Shown: one piece after another, positions 32,645-42,768 of the stretch
How the letters are laid out: the number at the start of each line of letters is the position of its first letter
How positions within the stretch are numbered: the stretch's first letter is position 1
DNA from: Septoria linicola
Taxonomy: Eukaryota > Ascomycota > Dothideomycetes > Mycosphaerellales > Mycosphaerellaceae
Assembly (NCBI GenBank): GCA_024114885.1
Contig: CP099420.1
Span: 558,001 to 622,000, forward strand
Direction: 5' to 3'
DNA length: 64,000 bases
Position numbers and translations under genes: made by a program
Notes under the pieces: generated by a model
Told to the model about the DNA's origin: nothing
The model's database searches: none
Seen by the model: only the letters and a program-made list of their open reading frames with translations

Positions 32645-32741
32645 AAGAGGTGAATGCACCAAGCCTATTCACCGATGTAGCAGGTCACATGTGGCTTCAC
32701 AGCATTAGCATGTGACGATTGCTGGGTGAATGGCCATTCAC
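32645..32741. repeat. Cluster of short inverted repeats in the BTB gene promoter
   Basis: A perfect 16-bp palindrome GTGAATGGCCATTCAC lies at 32726-32741. The same GTGAAT/ATTCAC element occurs at 32650-32655 and 32667-32672, also as an inverted pair (GGTGAAT at 32649, ATTCACC ending at 32673). Between them an 8-bp inverted pair GTCACATG (32684-32691) and CATGTGAC (32709-32716) is separated by 17 bp. The cluster sits 140-240 bp before the start of the first BTB gene and downstream of the membrane-protein gene, which fits paired binding sites for a dimeric regulator. Confidence 0.5.
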
Positions 32742-32882
32742 GCCTATTGTTCTTGTTCACATGTATCCAACGGACGCGCGTCAATGTTGCAATACTGCCT
32801 GTTCTGCTTCGACATGACCTTCATCACAAACATACTTTAATAAATACACTATACAACCACTACCAACAAGCGATTCCATGTC

Positions 32883-33768
32883 ATGGCCGATGACCGGAAG
32901 CGTCCAGCATCCCATCTCGAAAGTGCGAGCGAAAGCGAGCACCGAAAGAGATCACGGTAGGCCAGCTCACATCTGCTCGAAGGTTTGGAGTACATTCTAA
33001 CATTCTCCCAGGCTTTCCTACGGGCCCACCATCGCCATCACAATCAGCATGTCAGAAAAGCTCTGGCATCAGTTTACCAGATCTGGACGCCCTCAAAGGA
33101 TCCCAATCACTCAAGAAACCTTCCACGTCCACAGAGATCTTCTCGGCGACCACTCGCCCTTCTTCCAAGACCGCTTCCAGGAGGATGGAGATCCAGCGGA
33201 GTGTCTCCTTACAGGACTTGATCCTCAGCACTTCAAGGTGTATCTTGACTGGCTCTACAACGGTAGGCTGGGAGGGGAGGCGTTCGCAAGTAGTGGCTCG
33301 AGTATGCTCGGGAGACTGCTCGCGGTTTCGAAGGACGACTTCTTAGAGACGAAACGCGAGTCGATAGTTCTCTACAGGCTCATCGGGCTTCTCAAGATGA
33401 ACAAGGACGTCATTCGTGACCATCAGTTTGAGTGCCGGGTCCGGAAGGCTTTGGAGCAGTGGGCTGTGAGCATGATCGTTCGCCGGCTCGAGAATCGCAC
33501 ATTACCGCCGTACACACTAAGCCTAGAGATTGGCGGGTTACTCTGGTCGCCTCGCGGTAGCCCGCTGTTCAAGACATGGGTGGGCGCTACGCTCGCAGGG
33601 TGCTTCACTCGGGCAGATGTGGAAGCAGCTCGGCATACTTTGCCGCCCGACTTGCTCGAAGTACTTCGGAGACGACTGCCAGACTTGGAGATGAAGGTCT
33701 TTGGTGGGCTGCAAGGGAATGTCGCTGAGGCCGAGTTCGCGTTCCGCCCAGTGGTGGAGGTGGCTTGA
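32883..33768 (+). CDS. BTB/POZ-domain protein (first of a tandem pair)
   Basis: Exons 32883-32956 and 33012-33768 (55-nt intron, GTAGGC...CCCAG) give 276 residues. The start MADDRKRPASHLESASESEHRKRSR is basic and probably disordered. The BTB domain follows: SYGPTIAITI, PITQETFHVHRDLLGDHSPFFQDRF, and FKVYLDWLYNGRL. The remaining C-terminal part is helical (LLAVSKDDFL...YRLIGLLKMNKDVIRD). This is the usual short fungal BTB protein without Kelch or MATH domains; some act as adaptors for cullin-3 ligases, but no partner is visible. The first exon is 74 nt and ends in phase 2, exactly as in the next gene at 34273, so the two are probably old tandem duplicates. Confidence 0.82.
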
Positions 33769-34272
33769 GCGATACGGCGGGTGTCTTTGAGATTTGCATG
33801 ATTTCAGCAACTTTTGAATAGAACTGGAATTGAGCAGTCTGAAGTTGACGAGAAGTGCCATTTGATCTTGCTTGAGTCCCAAAGCCCGTAGCGACAGCAG
33901 CTTCTCTCCCGGAAGAGTAGCTGAGTAGGTGGAGAGGTGCGTGAAGTCCTCGTGAATGTCACGGGTGAGGTCCAGGCTCAAGAGCTGCACGTCCGCACAA
34001 CGACCGCGACTTTTCCCCGCGGCTCGAATGTTGAGCGCGGTAGTATACAGCTGTGTGCCAGAGTTATAAGGGCGGTTGTGAACCTGGTGCGCCACGTATG
34101 TTTGGTCGAAAGCTGAAGTGAAGTGAAGTGAAGTGAGGCGAATCTTTGGATGGCTGAAACGCGCTAGCGTAGAGTGGATGCGCTCATTGCAGTCGTTTCC
34201 GCTTTTGATCCTTTGCCTTCCACGCAACACTCTCAACTCTGAACGCACAGAAGCCGTACGAACACCGGGGTT
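33769..34272. other. Intergenic between BTB genes, with a (TGAAG)4 microsatellite
   Basis: No supported gene in 504 bp. A tandem TGAAG repeat of four perfect units occupies 34114-34133 and is followed by TGAGG. The minus-strand frame 33538-34359 has no recognisable content and is antisense to the first BTB gene over much of its length. Confidence 0.45.
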
Positions 34273-35050
34273 ATGGCAGAGAACACGCCACTCAAACGGA
34301 CGGCGGCCGCAGAAGACGACAAGTCGAGTTCTGCCAAGCGCATGAAGTATACAACCCACGACATGCCTGGAGCTTTGTGCTAATGTGACGCCCAGATCCG
34401 ACTACACAGACGTCCTGAGCGTGGTGGTAGGTGAAGAAGGCGACCAGAAGACGTTCATGGTCTACAAAGATCTCATCAACCAGAACTCCAAGTTCTTCAA
34501 TGCCGCCACTTCGTCATCGTGCTGGGTTGAAGCGAACGACAAGACCGTCGAACTTCCTGAGCAGTCGCCTGCCACGTTCAGGATCTATCTCGACTCCTTG
34601 CATAATCCAGGCAATGAACTCAAGCTCTTCAACGACGCCGAATCAACATGCGTGGAGAGCTGGTCGCACAAGCAATCGCAGAAAACCACCTTTCTGCTCG
34701 CCAAAGCATGGATACTTGGAGATTATCTGGGAGATGTGGGTTTCAAGAACCGCACTATACAGGCATTACTCCAGATCAAAGAGTGTGGTCTGAGTCGGAA
34801 GGTCCTGGGATTGGTGGCAGAGAAGACCGATCCCAATTCACCCTTGCAACGCTGGATGGTCGAGTGCGCGTATCGTGCGCTGACCTCAGTAAGACAAGAG
34901 AGGAGAAAGGACTTGTTGGCGGGCTTGGCCGAGGTGATTGCCCGTCAGCTACTGCTACGGGCATTTCAGGAGACAACGATGCAACGTCAAGACATGATAT
35001 CAGCCGACTCGCTTGATTTCCTTGAGAAAGAGGACGAGCCGAGCACATGA
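34273..35050 (+). CDS. BTB/POZ-domain protein (second of a tandem pair)
   Basis: Exons 34273-34346 and 34396-35050 (49-nt intron, GTATAC, branch CTAAT, acceptor CCCAG) give 242 residues. The opening MAENTPLKRTAAAEDDKSSS is again short and basic, then the BTB domain: SDYTDVLSVVVGEEGDQKTFMVYKDLINQNSKFFNAA, WVEANDKTVELPEQSPATFRIYLDSL. The C-terminal half is helical (LAKAWILGDYLGDVGFKNRTIQALL), the typical BTB-associated region of short fungal members. The gene has the same strand, exon 1 length (74 nt), intron phase and layout as the one 504 bp upstream, although the proteins have diverged strongly. Function unknown. Confidence 0.82.
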
Positions 35051-35730
35051 AAGCAGGAAATCGGTGCTCCTCGTCTCGATGCTCCAGATAAACCACTATG
35101 CATGTGTTGCGGTAAACTTCCCACACAATTGACAGCAAAAGGGTCAACGGCAAAGCCGATGATTGACATCGGCTGCCACCTTTTACGAGCGTGCTTGCTG
35201 AAACAATGCTCCGGGCGGTCAGGAGTATCACAGCTTCTCTACGCGCACGAGCAGCGCTCCATTTCGCAGAGCTGACGGGGTCTGAAGCTTGACAACAGCA
35301 CGTTGGTAGATAGATACTGTCTGCTGCAGCCATTCTGCCTTCCTTCGGAAAATGGGGCCAATGTCCCAGAATAGCAATCTACTGTGTCTACAACTCATAG
35401 CATCGGTCCATCTAGCCATGACTTCGACCGGCAAGGCTCACGGTAGAGGACATTGAGCTGGGCTGCTTTGACTGGCAATGAACGGGCGACTGTTTGCAGG
35501 GATAGCAGTGATCAGACAGGGTCCCTGATCCGAATTACCAGGAAAATTGACTCGACCAGAACTTTTGAGGTCGTGCAGAGCCAGCGCTTCGCGTGATTTC
35601 CGCCAATGGCACGGAGTCACACGATGGAATGTCCTTTCCATCATACCGATGAAGCTTCGCCAGATGTGTTGCTTCATGATGGCCTTTCCCAAGGCCGTGA
35701 TCGTTGTGTTCCTGTTCTCGACGGCTTTCC
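35051..35730. other. Intergenic, 680 bp between convergent genes
   Basis: Lies between the 3' ends of the second BTB gene and the glycosyltransferase gene. Short frames on both strands (up to 98 codons) have no recognisable content. No repeat is seen. Confidence 0.4.
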
Positions 35731-36879
35731 TCAACCTCCGCTCATCTGCACATCCCAGTCCTCAAAGCCCGCATGCTCATCGTCCCTGTTCACCATGTAT
35801 CTGAACCTGCCGTGGTTCCTGAACTGCTCTTCAATATAGCTGGGGATATCCTCATTGCCCTCGATTCTATCAAACTCTTGCCCAGGCCGTCCAAACAAGT
35901 CCAGCCCTCCCTTGACTCTCTCCGCAATGATGCCCGGATTCCTGTTGTTCTCCGTGTTCCACCCTTGATGCGAGAAACTGTTCATCTTCATCTGAAACTC
36001 CGCAATAGTCGAGAAGCAAGAACTGCAGTGCCAGCCTGCGTTCCATAGTTCGCCGCGATCCCAGTAGCGGCGGAAGTATTGGTATGGGTAGTTAAGGAGG
36101 CCGGGGCGGAGGAGGCCCATTCGTAAGTCGTTCGGCGCGATGGTGTTGGCAATTGAGCCGCCGTAGATTGTCGCTTGTGGGTGGTCCCACTCTTCGCCTC
36201 GGTGGCGGTATTGGAAGGAGTAGTAGAAGAATTGACTTCGAAGTGTGAGTCGGCGCGGGAAGCTGCAGTAGCGGAGAAGCAGCATGGTCTCGGGACGTAT
36301 GAGCTCATCCATGTCGCTGACAACCAGGACGTCGCCTTTCTGAGGCATTTCGTTCTCGCTGAGAGAAGGAAACACGGCGTATAGCATGGAGTTGCGGAGG
36401 TAGTCCTCGTGGTCCCACGTCCGCATTGAGGTCAGCGGGTCATGAACCTCGCGATAGATGATCTTCGGCCAAAACTGCTGAAATCGGTCCCAATTATCTC
36501 TGAGGATGAGAGGTTTCTCTCCACCTGTGAAGGTAGTCGGCGACTCGATGATGATGAAGAAGTCCACAACGGGATCCATCATATTGAGTCGAATCTCCAG
36601 CCAGTCGAGTTCGGTCGAGAACATGATCAGGTCATAGACCTTGCGTTCCTTGCCATATGATCTGAAGCCCACAGAGTTGCACACGAAGTCTGCATCGGCG
36701 TTGTCGAAGCTTGTGGATTTGTCCACAGCATAATGGCGAGTGTTCGGGATGATCTCCGCAGGTAGATAGTAGTCTCGGCGAGTGCTGTGGTCATATACTG
36801 CCAACACTCCCAGTATAGCCAAGAGAAGCACTGCAATTACTGGAAGCCGCCGCTTCTGGGTCCATGGGCTGGAGAGCAT
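35731..36879 (-). CDS. Glycosyltransferase family 17 (beta-1,4-GlcNAc transferase-like)
   Basis: A single exon of 382 residues from the ATG at 36879 (the frame opens two codons earlier without ATG). Residues 10-30 form a signal anchor (RLPVIAVLLLAILGVLAVYD), so this is a type II membrane protein of the Golgi. The family 17 core is clear: RKVYDLIMFSTELDWLEIRLNMM, FFIIIESPTTFTGGEKPL, the DXD-like VVSDMDELIRPETMLLLRYC, QFFYYSFQYRHRGEEW and NAGWHCSSCFS...MNSFSHQGWN. In animals the family includes the bisecting GlcNAc transferase; fungal members are widespread but of unknown substrate. No break or odd residue is visible. The gene is divergent from the CoA-transferase gene more than 1 kb away. Confidence 0.9.
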   Translation of the reverse strand: MLSSPWTQKRRLPVIAVLLLAILGVLAVYDHSTRRDYYLPAEIIPNTRHYAVDKSTSFDNADADFVCNSVGFRSYGKERKVYDLIMFSTELDWLEIRLNMMDPVVDFFIIIESPTTFTGGEKPLILRDNWDRFQQFWPKIIYREVHDPLTSMRTWDHEDYLRNSMLYAVFPSLSENEMPQKGDVLVVSDMDELIRPETMLLLRYCSFPRRLTLRSQFFYYSFQYRHRGEEWDHPQATIYGGSIANTIAPNDLRMGLLRPGLLNYPYQYFRRYWDRGELWNAGWHCSSCFSTIAEFQMKMNSFSHQGWNTENNRNPGIIAERVKGGLDLFGRPGQEFDRIEGNEDIPSYIEEQFRNHGRFRYMVNRDDEHAGFEDWDVQMSGG

Positions 36880-37940
36880 GGTCAACTATGAGTCTTGCGC
36901 ATGGTGTGAAAGGAAGGAAAGTGAACGCAACACGCACAAACGACAAGACGCGAAGCGAATAGGAGCTGAAGTGGGAAAGGAAGGGTCGCTTCGAGTGCCA
37001 CCCGTGCGAACGGCTGTGCCTTACATTAGCTCCCAGACTTGTGGTGGGGCAGCACCAGATGGTATACGGGACTTGGCCAAGTATTTTCGACATGCGGAAA
37101 TGGATCAAGCGGCATGCTCGTGCCTGTGACCTGATAGTGCTGACTGTCGAGTGAGATTGGTGTCACCGAAATTCAGCCAGCGCGGTCCATCTGACAGCCA
37201 TCGATCGCTGTCTATACCACGGGACATGTCAGCAGGATTCAGGAAGAGCACGTGTGCGGCATATATGATCGCGAATGCCGCTAGCCGTAGTGCATCTCCC
37301 TATGGAGCTTGTAAGCAGAGCTTGAAGGAGCCGCGTGGGATACTTTTGCGGAAAGGGCGTGTTCACACTCGTGTTCTGTCGCGTCTTCACGGATAGCACA
37401 CAAAAAGGAGGAGATGAGGGAACCGGCGTTCGGCGCTCCCAAAATACGCGGCCACGTCTCGCAGTTTCAGCCAATGTGCACGCAGGATTCCCGCCAATCC
37501 CGGAGGCGAGGGCGGTCATGATGCGGCCATCGATTTGTAGCTACGCAAGGCGATGTGCTCACTGAATGACAGCACAAGAGCACGAGGCTGCAGAGTAGAG
37601 AAGAAGTGAAGTGCATCGAAAGAGCAGCGAACAGAAGACGGTGCGTGAAAAGCGTCTCCAAATAGTCTCAGGAGGGGCTGATCAATCGAGCTTAGCGCAT
37701 GCGTCTGCGCCGCTGAGACATCGCCTCCCCTCGAAGAGCACTGTGTTCCAGTCTCACGACATCGCTTCTTGTGCTGGTTCGTTTTTGGGTGACATGGCAG
37801 TGTTTTCAAGCTGTCTAGATTTCGAGCGTTGCGGATGATGTGACATCGATCTCCAGCAATGATCCTTCGCTACCCAGAGCTCATTACACTTCTGTGAAGC
37901 TGAGAGGCCCGGCTGGAGCAAAGCAGAGTCAGGTTTGAAG
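36880..37940. other. Intergenic, 1.06 kb, divergent promoter region
   Basis: Separates two outward-facing starts. Overlapping open frames on both strands (up to 115 codons) show no family, signal peptide or splice logic. No repeat or RNA gene is seen. Confidence 0.4.
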
Positions 37941-39443
37941 ATGGACTCATGGCCGCATAGCTGGAACGGCCAGCCTGATCGCTCGGCGTACACCACACGT
38001 GATACTATCGAGCATATCTGGCATGGACTTGGTCTACCACAGGATGCTCTAGCTCGCATCAATGTCGATCTGCCCAGCGAGGGCGGAATTGCCATCCCTT
38101 CGTCCTTCAAGATTGGTCATCTAGCACAAGCATCGATTTGTCTCTCGGCCCTGGCAGCATCACTAGTAGACCACCAAGTCAATGACACTCTGAGCGAGCC
38201 TCAGGCCATCAGAGTACCGCTCGAGCATGCTGTAGCTGAGTTTGGCTCGGAGAAGCATTACCTCCTGGACGGCAAGCCAGCTAAGAGTGCATGGGGAACA
38301 CTTGGGGGTCTGCATAAGACTGCAGACGGCCACGTGCGGATGCACGATAACTTTCCGAATCATCGTAATGCAATCTGCAAAGTGCTCGAGCTCGATTCTG
38401 AGACTGCTACAAAGGAGGATGTTGCTGAGAAGACTCTTCAGTGGAAGTCTGCTGAGCTTGAGACAGCCGCGCTGAAGAATGATGCTGTCATATTCGCACT
38501 GCGATCATATCAAGAATGGGAGACTTCTGGCCCGGGACAGGCTATCATGGCAGGGCATAATCTTCCTATCAGACTTACGAAGATGGCAGGGAGCGGCGCT
38601 AATCCCACCGAGGCTGCTTTGCACATACGACAGAACGCAGACCGCTGCCTCAGAGGTCTGAGAGTCCTCGAGCTGAGTCGTGTCATCGCCGCACCTGTCG
38701 CAGGAAAGACATTAGCAGCGCATGGGGCAGATGTGCTGTGGGTCACCTCACCAAACTTGCCTTCCCTACCTGCACTAGACATCGACGTTGGTCGTGGCAA
38801 AAGATCCATACAGCTCGATATCAAGACAGAAGATGGCAAGCAGGATCTCGAGCATCTAGCTCGCGATGCAGATGTCTTATAACAAAGCTATCGCCCTGGA
38901 GCTCTAGATGCTCGAGGCTTTGGTGCTGCTCGACTAGCAGAGCTCCGACCTGGCATCGTGTATGCTACTCTATCAGCTTGGGACGATAGTGCTTCCTCAG
39001 AAGCACCATGGACAGCAGCTCGAGGATTCGACAGTATGGTCCAGACTGCCTCTGGCATGAACGTCAGCGAGGCTGCGCATTTCGGCGATCCTGATGAGGT
39101 TGCTCGTGTAATGCCGGTCCAGGCACTCGATCATGCAGCAGGATACTTTCTTGCAACAGGCATATGTGTTGCGTTGTACAAGAAAGCGACTGAAGGTGGG
39201 AGTTGGAAAGTGGAGGTGAGTCTCGCGGGTGTCATGAAGTATCTGCGAAGTCTGCGACAGTATCCTGGTCGGGAAGGCTTCGAGTGCGACGCGTCTGAGG
39301 ATGTATCGCAGTACCTGGAGACGAGAACGACTGCTTTTAGAGAGCTAAGTGCCGTGAAGCATTCTGCCAGTGTCGAAGCAAAAGAGCCCGGCTGGGATAT
39401 CATGCCGAAAGAACTTGGAAGCGATGAAGCACGGTGGTTGTAA
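37941..39443 (+). pseudogene. CaiB/BaiF-type CoA-transferase with an in-frame stop
   Basis: The frame from the ATG at 37941 reads 313 codons to a TAA at 38880-38882 and then continues in the same frame for 187 more codons to 39443. Both halves belong to one fungal family III CoA-transferase: GLRVLELSRVIAAPVAGKTLAAHGADVLWV, then DVGRGKRSIQLDIKTEDGKQDLEHLARDADVL, the stop, QSYRPGALDARGFGAARLAELRPGIVYATLSAWD, GFDSMVQTASGMN and DHAAGYFLATG. In this family DADV is followed by one or two residues and then (Q)YRPG, so the stop simply replaces a residue. No intron with matching phase can remove it. Full length would be 500 residues. The gene is either recently disabled, read through, or carries a sequencing error. 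Confidence 0.85.
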
Positions 39444-39485
39444 ACATTCTGTCATAGAACTTCCAAGACGCTTTGCTGTTCTTCT

Positions 39486-39717
39486 TTACATTGCGATCCC
39501 TATAGATTGTTAGCGAATGTGAAAGCGAAAAGACGCAAGGGGTTATCATACACTTTCGATGTGTAAAGTTTGCATGTTTCCTTTCCCACTCCGTAGCCTT
39601 TGCACTTTGCGTCCTTCTTGCATCGTGCTGCACAGTTCTTTTGCGTCGCCAGTTTGGCATCTTTCTCCCTGCATCGGCGAAGGGCAAAGCCAACAGAAGA
39701 GCGGCGAATAGCTTCAT
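39486..39717 (-). CDS. Candidate small secreted protein
   Basis: Exons 39717-39552 and 39499-39486 on the minus strand give 59 residues. The intron (52 nt) has textbook signals: GTATGA donor, CGCTAAC branch, ATAG acceptor. The protein starts with a strong signal peptide (MKLFAALLLALPFADAG) followed by a basic, Trp-containing mature part (RKMPNWRRKRTVQHDARRTQ) and ends NFTHRKWIAM. If the intron is not removed, the frame runs on to 105 residues with two Cys. There is no family match I recognise. It could be a small secreted protein of the kind found as effectors, but only the signal peptide and intron support it. It lies tail to tail with the CoA-transferase gene, 42 bp apart. Confidence 0.5.
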
Positions 39718-40664
39718 GTTGGGTTATCTCCAGGAGTGTTGCGATGGCAAGTCTTCACGAACAGCCCGGCGAGGCAAAGCTATATGTTGGGTACTTGGGG
39801 CACTGCACAAAAACAGTTTAGCATCTTGGCCTCATCTCGCAGCTGTCGTAAATGTGTTACTAGAGTCTAGAAGCAGTACTGCCAAGCTTCGTGATCAAGC
39901 CCTGCGGCCACGCTTAGGTGATGGAAGCGAGTAGGACTCACGTACATCCAGCCATGGCTGTGTCTACTGGACGCCTTCTCGCGTGGTATCGTCTGGAACT
40001 GGCTTCCCGTGAGAACCTTCGCAGAAAGGCAACGCACGTGGCCGGTGCGACTTAGCTCGATGCTCCAGCCTACCTGGATCCGGCGAGTGCATCAGCCGCA
40101 AGGCGTCGGAGTGTCCGCTGCTATGCTGCGTCCAGACCGTGGAGATTGGTGCCAAGAAAGCAAATGTATGCGAAAGCCGTAGCGTGTTCTGGAAGAAAGC
40201 TGGTGAGCTCGGCAAATTCCTGACGAGCAGAGATGAGGATCTCTCTGGTCCCGAAACATGTTTGGGAATGCGCTCTTTGGCGAATTTGGTGCAGGCGGTT
40301 ATGCATGTCTGTTCGAGGGCTGCATCGAGAAGCATCTCAACAGTTGTGGAAAAGGATGCATTCCATCGAGCGCAATTGAGCTGAGCTCTGTCGCGTGTGA
40401 TGCCTCGTTGGGCGTAGTCTTTGAAGCTGAAGTCATCTGGACCCCGAAGCACTGACCACTATTTTGCGCCACTATACATTGCCCTTACCGCTTTCGGACG
40501 ACAAGTAATGACCGGGACTTCGATAAATAGTGCTAAGCAGGTGGTACATACAGATGTTCGTGGGAGGCAACGAGATAGCTCGAGATTGGACAGTGCGACC
40601 AGTACTGCACGTTGTCTCTCCATACTCTGCGGCACCGAGCCTGCAGTCGTGTCTGAGCCCTAGA
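39718..40664. other. Intergenic, 947 bp
   Basis: Contains the promoter of the small secreted candidate and the 3' side of the trehalase gene. A 162-codon minus-strand frame (39964-40452) begins without ATG and has no motif. No repeat or RNA gene is seen. Confidence 0.4.
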
Positions 40665-42768
40665 TCAGTGTCCCTTACTCCTCCACTGCGAGTCCCTCTT
40701 AGCAATCCTCGCAGATCTCTTCTTCGTGCTCGAAATGTTTCCGCCATCTTCACCCTCCTCCAAAGCCTGCTCACAAGCTGGCAGCTGCAGTCGGTCGCCG
40801 AAAAGATCGCCAACCCAAATGAGCACACCATTCGACCAGCCAAATCCAAGCTGAACTTCGTACTCGCCTCCACCCCCAAATGCGGTGATGTCTGTACTGT
40901 TGTACTTCTCAAAGATGGCTCCATCGTAGTCATCTTCTGGATCAACAGACTCCAGCTTTGGCAGATTCGCAGTTGCGCCGCCTGCCGTGCGCCAGGTACA
41001 GAAGGCAGAGTCGAGATATCGCTGCGCGATCTCGAGAGCGAGCTCTTGCGTCCTGATGTAGCTTGGGTCGTCTTCGCCGAATGTCGCAGGAGTGTTCAAT
41101 AGGCCGTCAATCAAGATGTAGGTGAGTGGAGGCCACACGTTTGGCTCATCCCATTGCTGTCCAGTCTCGAAATTGGTGGCAGCGGGAACACCGGAGAAGC
41201 GGTCCAGCTCGACTTCGATTCGCTCGTATGCTCTCAATATTGCTGAAGGGTTCTGCTTGATCCAGGCCGGAGCTGCACCTGTCCAGTATGGGTAGAACTG
41301 AGCGATGTGGGTAAACACTTGCTGACCAAGAGGCGCTCCTTGTGTCTCACTCTGTGCCGCATTCTCGTCCGCTGGAATGTACACCTGTCTGCTGGAGGAC
41401 GTCAAGTTGTAGTCGAAGTAGCCCCACTGTTCTTGGTCCCAGAGAACGGCCGTCATGGCCTCGCTTCTGTTCGCAGCAATCTCGGCCCATGCCTCTGCCG
41501 CAGATGCATTGCCAGTGAGATTGTAGAGCTCTGACAGCGTTGCTTCGTTGGCGTAAAGGATGCTATTGAGATCCACTGGCACGATGTTGGCCGTGTTCAG
41601 GCTACGGAGTGGGAAGTAGACGTCCTCGATAGCATCCTGTGGGTTTGCGATCCATCGCGAAGCGTAGTCCCACCCACTTTCGGCACCACTGGCGAGATTA
41701 CTGTACAGCTGTGCAATCTGCGATTCATTCAAAGCAGTGGCGGGGTAAATAATTCCAGACTCGGCATAGTATGATCCATTCGTAGCAGTGTGGTAGTCCT
41801 CGGTGTAGCTTTCTGGGCGAGGCTGGTTGTTTTGCACAGCGTAATGATTGAGGACGTGAGTTGTTCCATTGATGTCAATCTCTACGGATCGGTTGATCAC
41901 CCAGAAGGCGTGTTCCTTCTCGAGTGTTGGAAGCATTCGTTCCAGAATGGAAGTGTCGTTGGTGTACTCGACATACGCTCGCACCATCTGCGTCAAGACA
42001 GGAGGCTGGCTTCGGTTAAGATAGTATTGTCTGGCACCGTTCGGGACGAATCCGAATTGATCGACCTGAAAAAGACGTTAGTCAAAAGGGCATGTAGCAC
42101 AGCGTGAGATTGTACCAAATCCAAGAAGTTATCGATGATATTCAGAGCGATTTGCGTAAAAGAGCCTTCTGTTCTGAGCAGACCTTGCAAGATCCAGTAC
42201 GAGTCCCACTATTCTGTTATTAGCATTCAGCTTGAGCTCTGCTCGTGCTGTCACTCACATAATATGGCTCTCGGAATCTGCCTCCTGCCACAACAAAGGT
42301 CCGATTCAGAGGTATGAACGAGCTGACACAGCCTGTGCAATTTGCACTGCCAACATACTCTCTGGTGAGCTCCGGCCAGATATCGATGACTTGCTGCAGG
42401 AACTCGCGAACATCCGTGTTGTTCACGTTCTGGAGGAAGGTTGCATTCGTTGTCAGTCCGTCTGGATCGACTTCACCAAGCTCACTGCCAGCCTCGCCAA
42501 AATACTGTTGCAGGAAATCATTCAGCTCGGTGTTGTTGGTGAGTGGCTTTGTCAGGTTGCCAAAGGCTGCCACGACTTCGTCCAATGGTCGAATGGTCGG
42601 AAGATCCACATAAGTTTTGCTGTCTTCGAATGCGCCAGCAAGCTGGATTTCCCTCAATATCTCGCCTTGGCAGTAGAGCGGCGAGTCGCAAGGTGCCGTG
42701 ACGGAGCCATTGACATACAATGCCTTGGCAAAAGGTAGTAAAGAGGCGACGGCCGCTGCAAACCTCAT
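40665..42768 (-). CDS. Secreted (acid-type) trehalase, glycoside hydrolase family 37
   Basis: Exons 42768-42259, 42208-42116 and 42065-40665 on the minus strand give 667 residues. The N-terminus is a signal peptide (MRFAAAVASLLPFAKA). Trehalase signature 1 is rebuilt across the first splice: GGRFREPYY joined to WDSYWILQGLL; signature 2, QWDEPNVWPPLTY, and the late GGGGEYEVQLGFGWSNGV are intact. Many NxS/T sites (NGS, NLT, NNT, NAT, NCT, NRT) fit a glycosylated extracellular enzyme. It splits trehalose to two glucose, allowing the fungus to use external trehalose or to clear spore stores. The C-terminal 40 residues are acidic, then basic (STKKRSARIAKRDSQW). The 31-bp inverted-repeat element lies about 115 bp upstream of its start. 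Confidence 0.93.

Noticed and set aside
39964..40452. 162-codon minus-strand frame between the secreted candidate and trehalase
   Set aside because: Begins at a GTG, has no motif and no splice logic; likely chance.
42232..42738. Plus-strand frame of 168 codons opposite trehalase exon 1
   Set aside because: Antisense to a well-supported exon and spans the first trehalase intron boundary.
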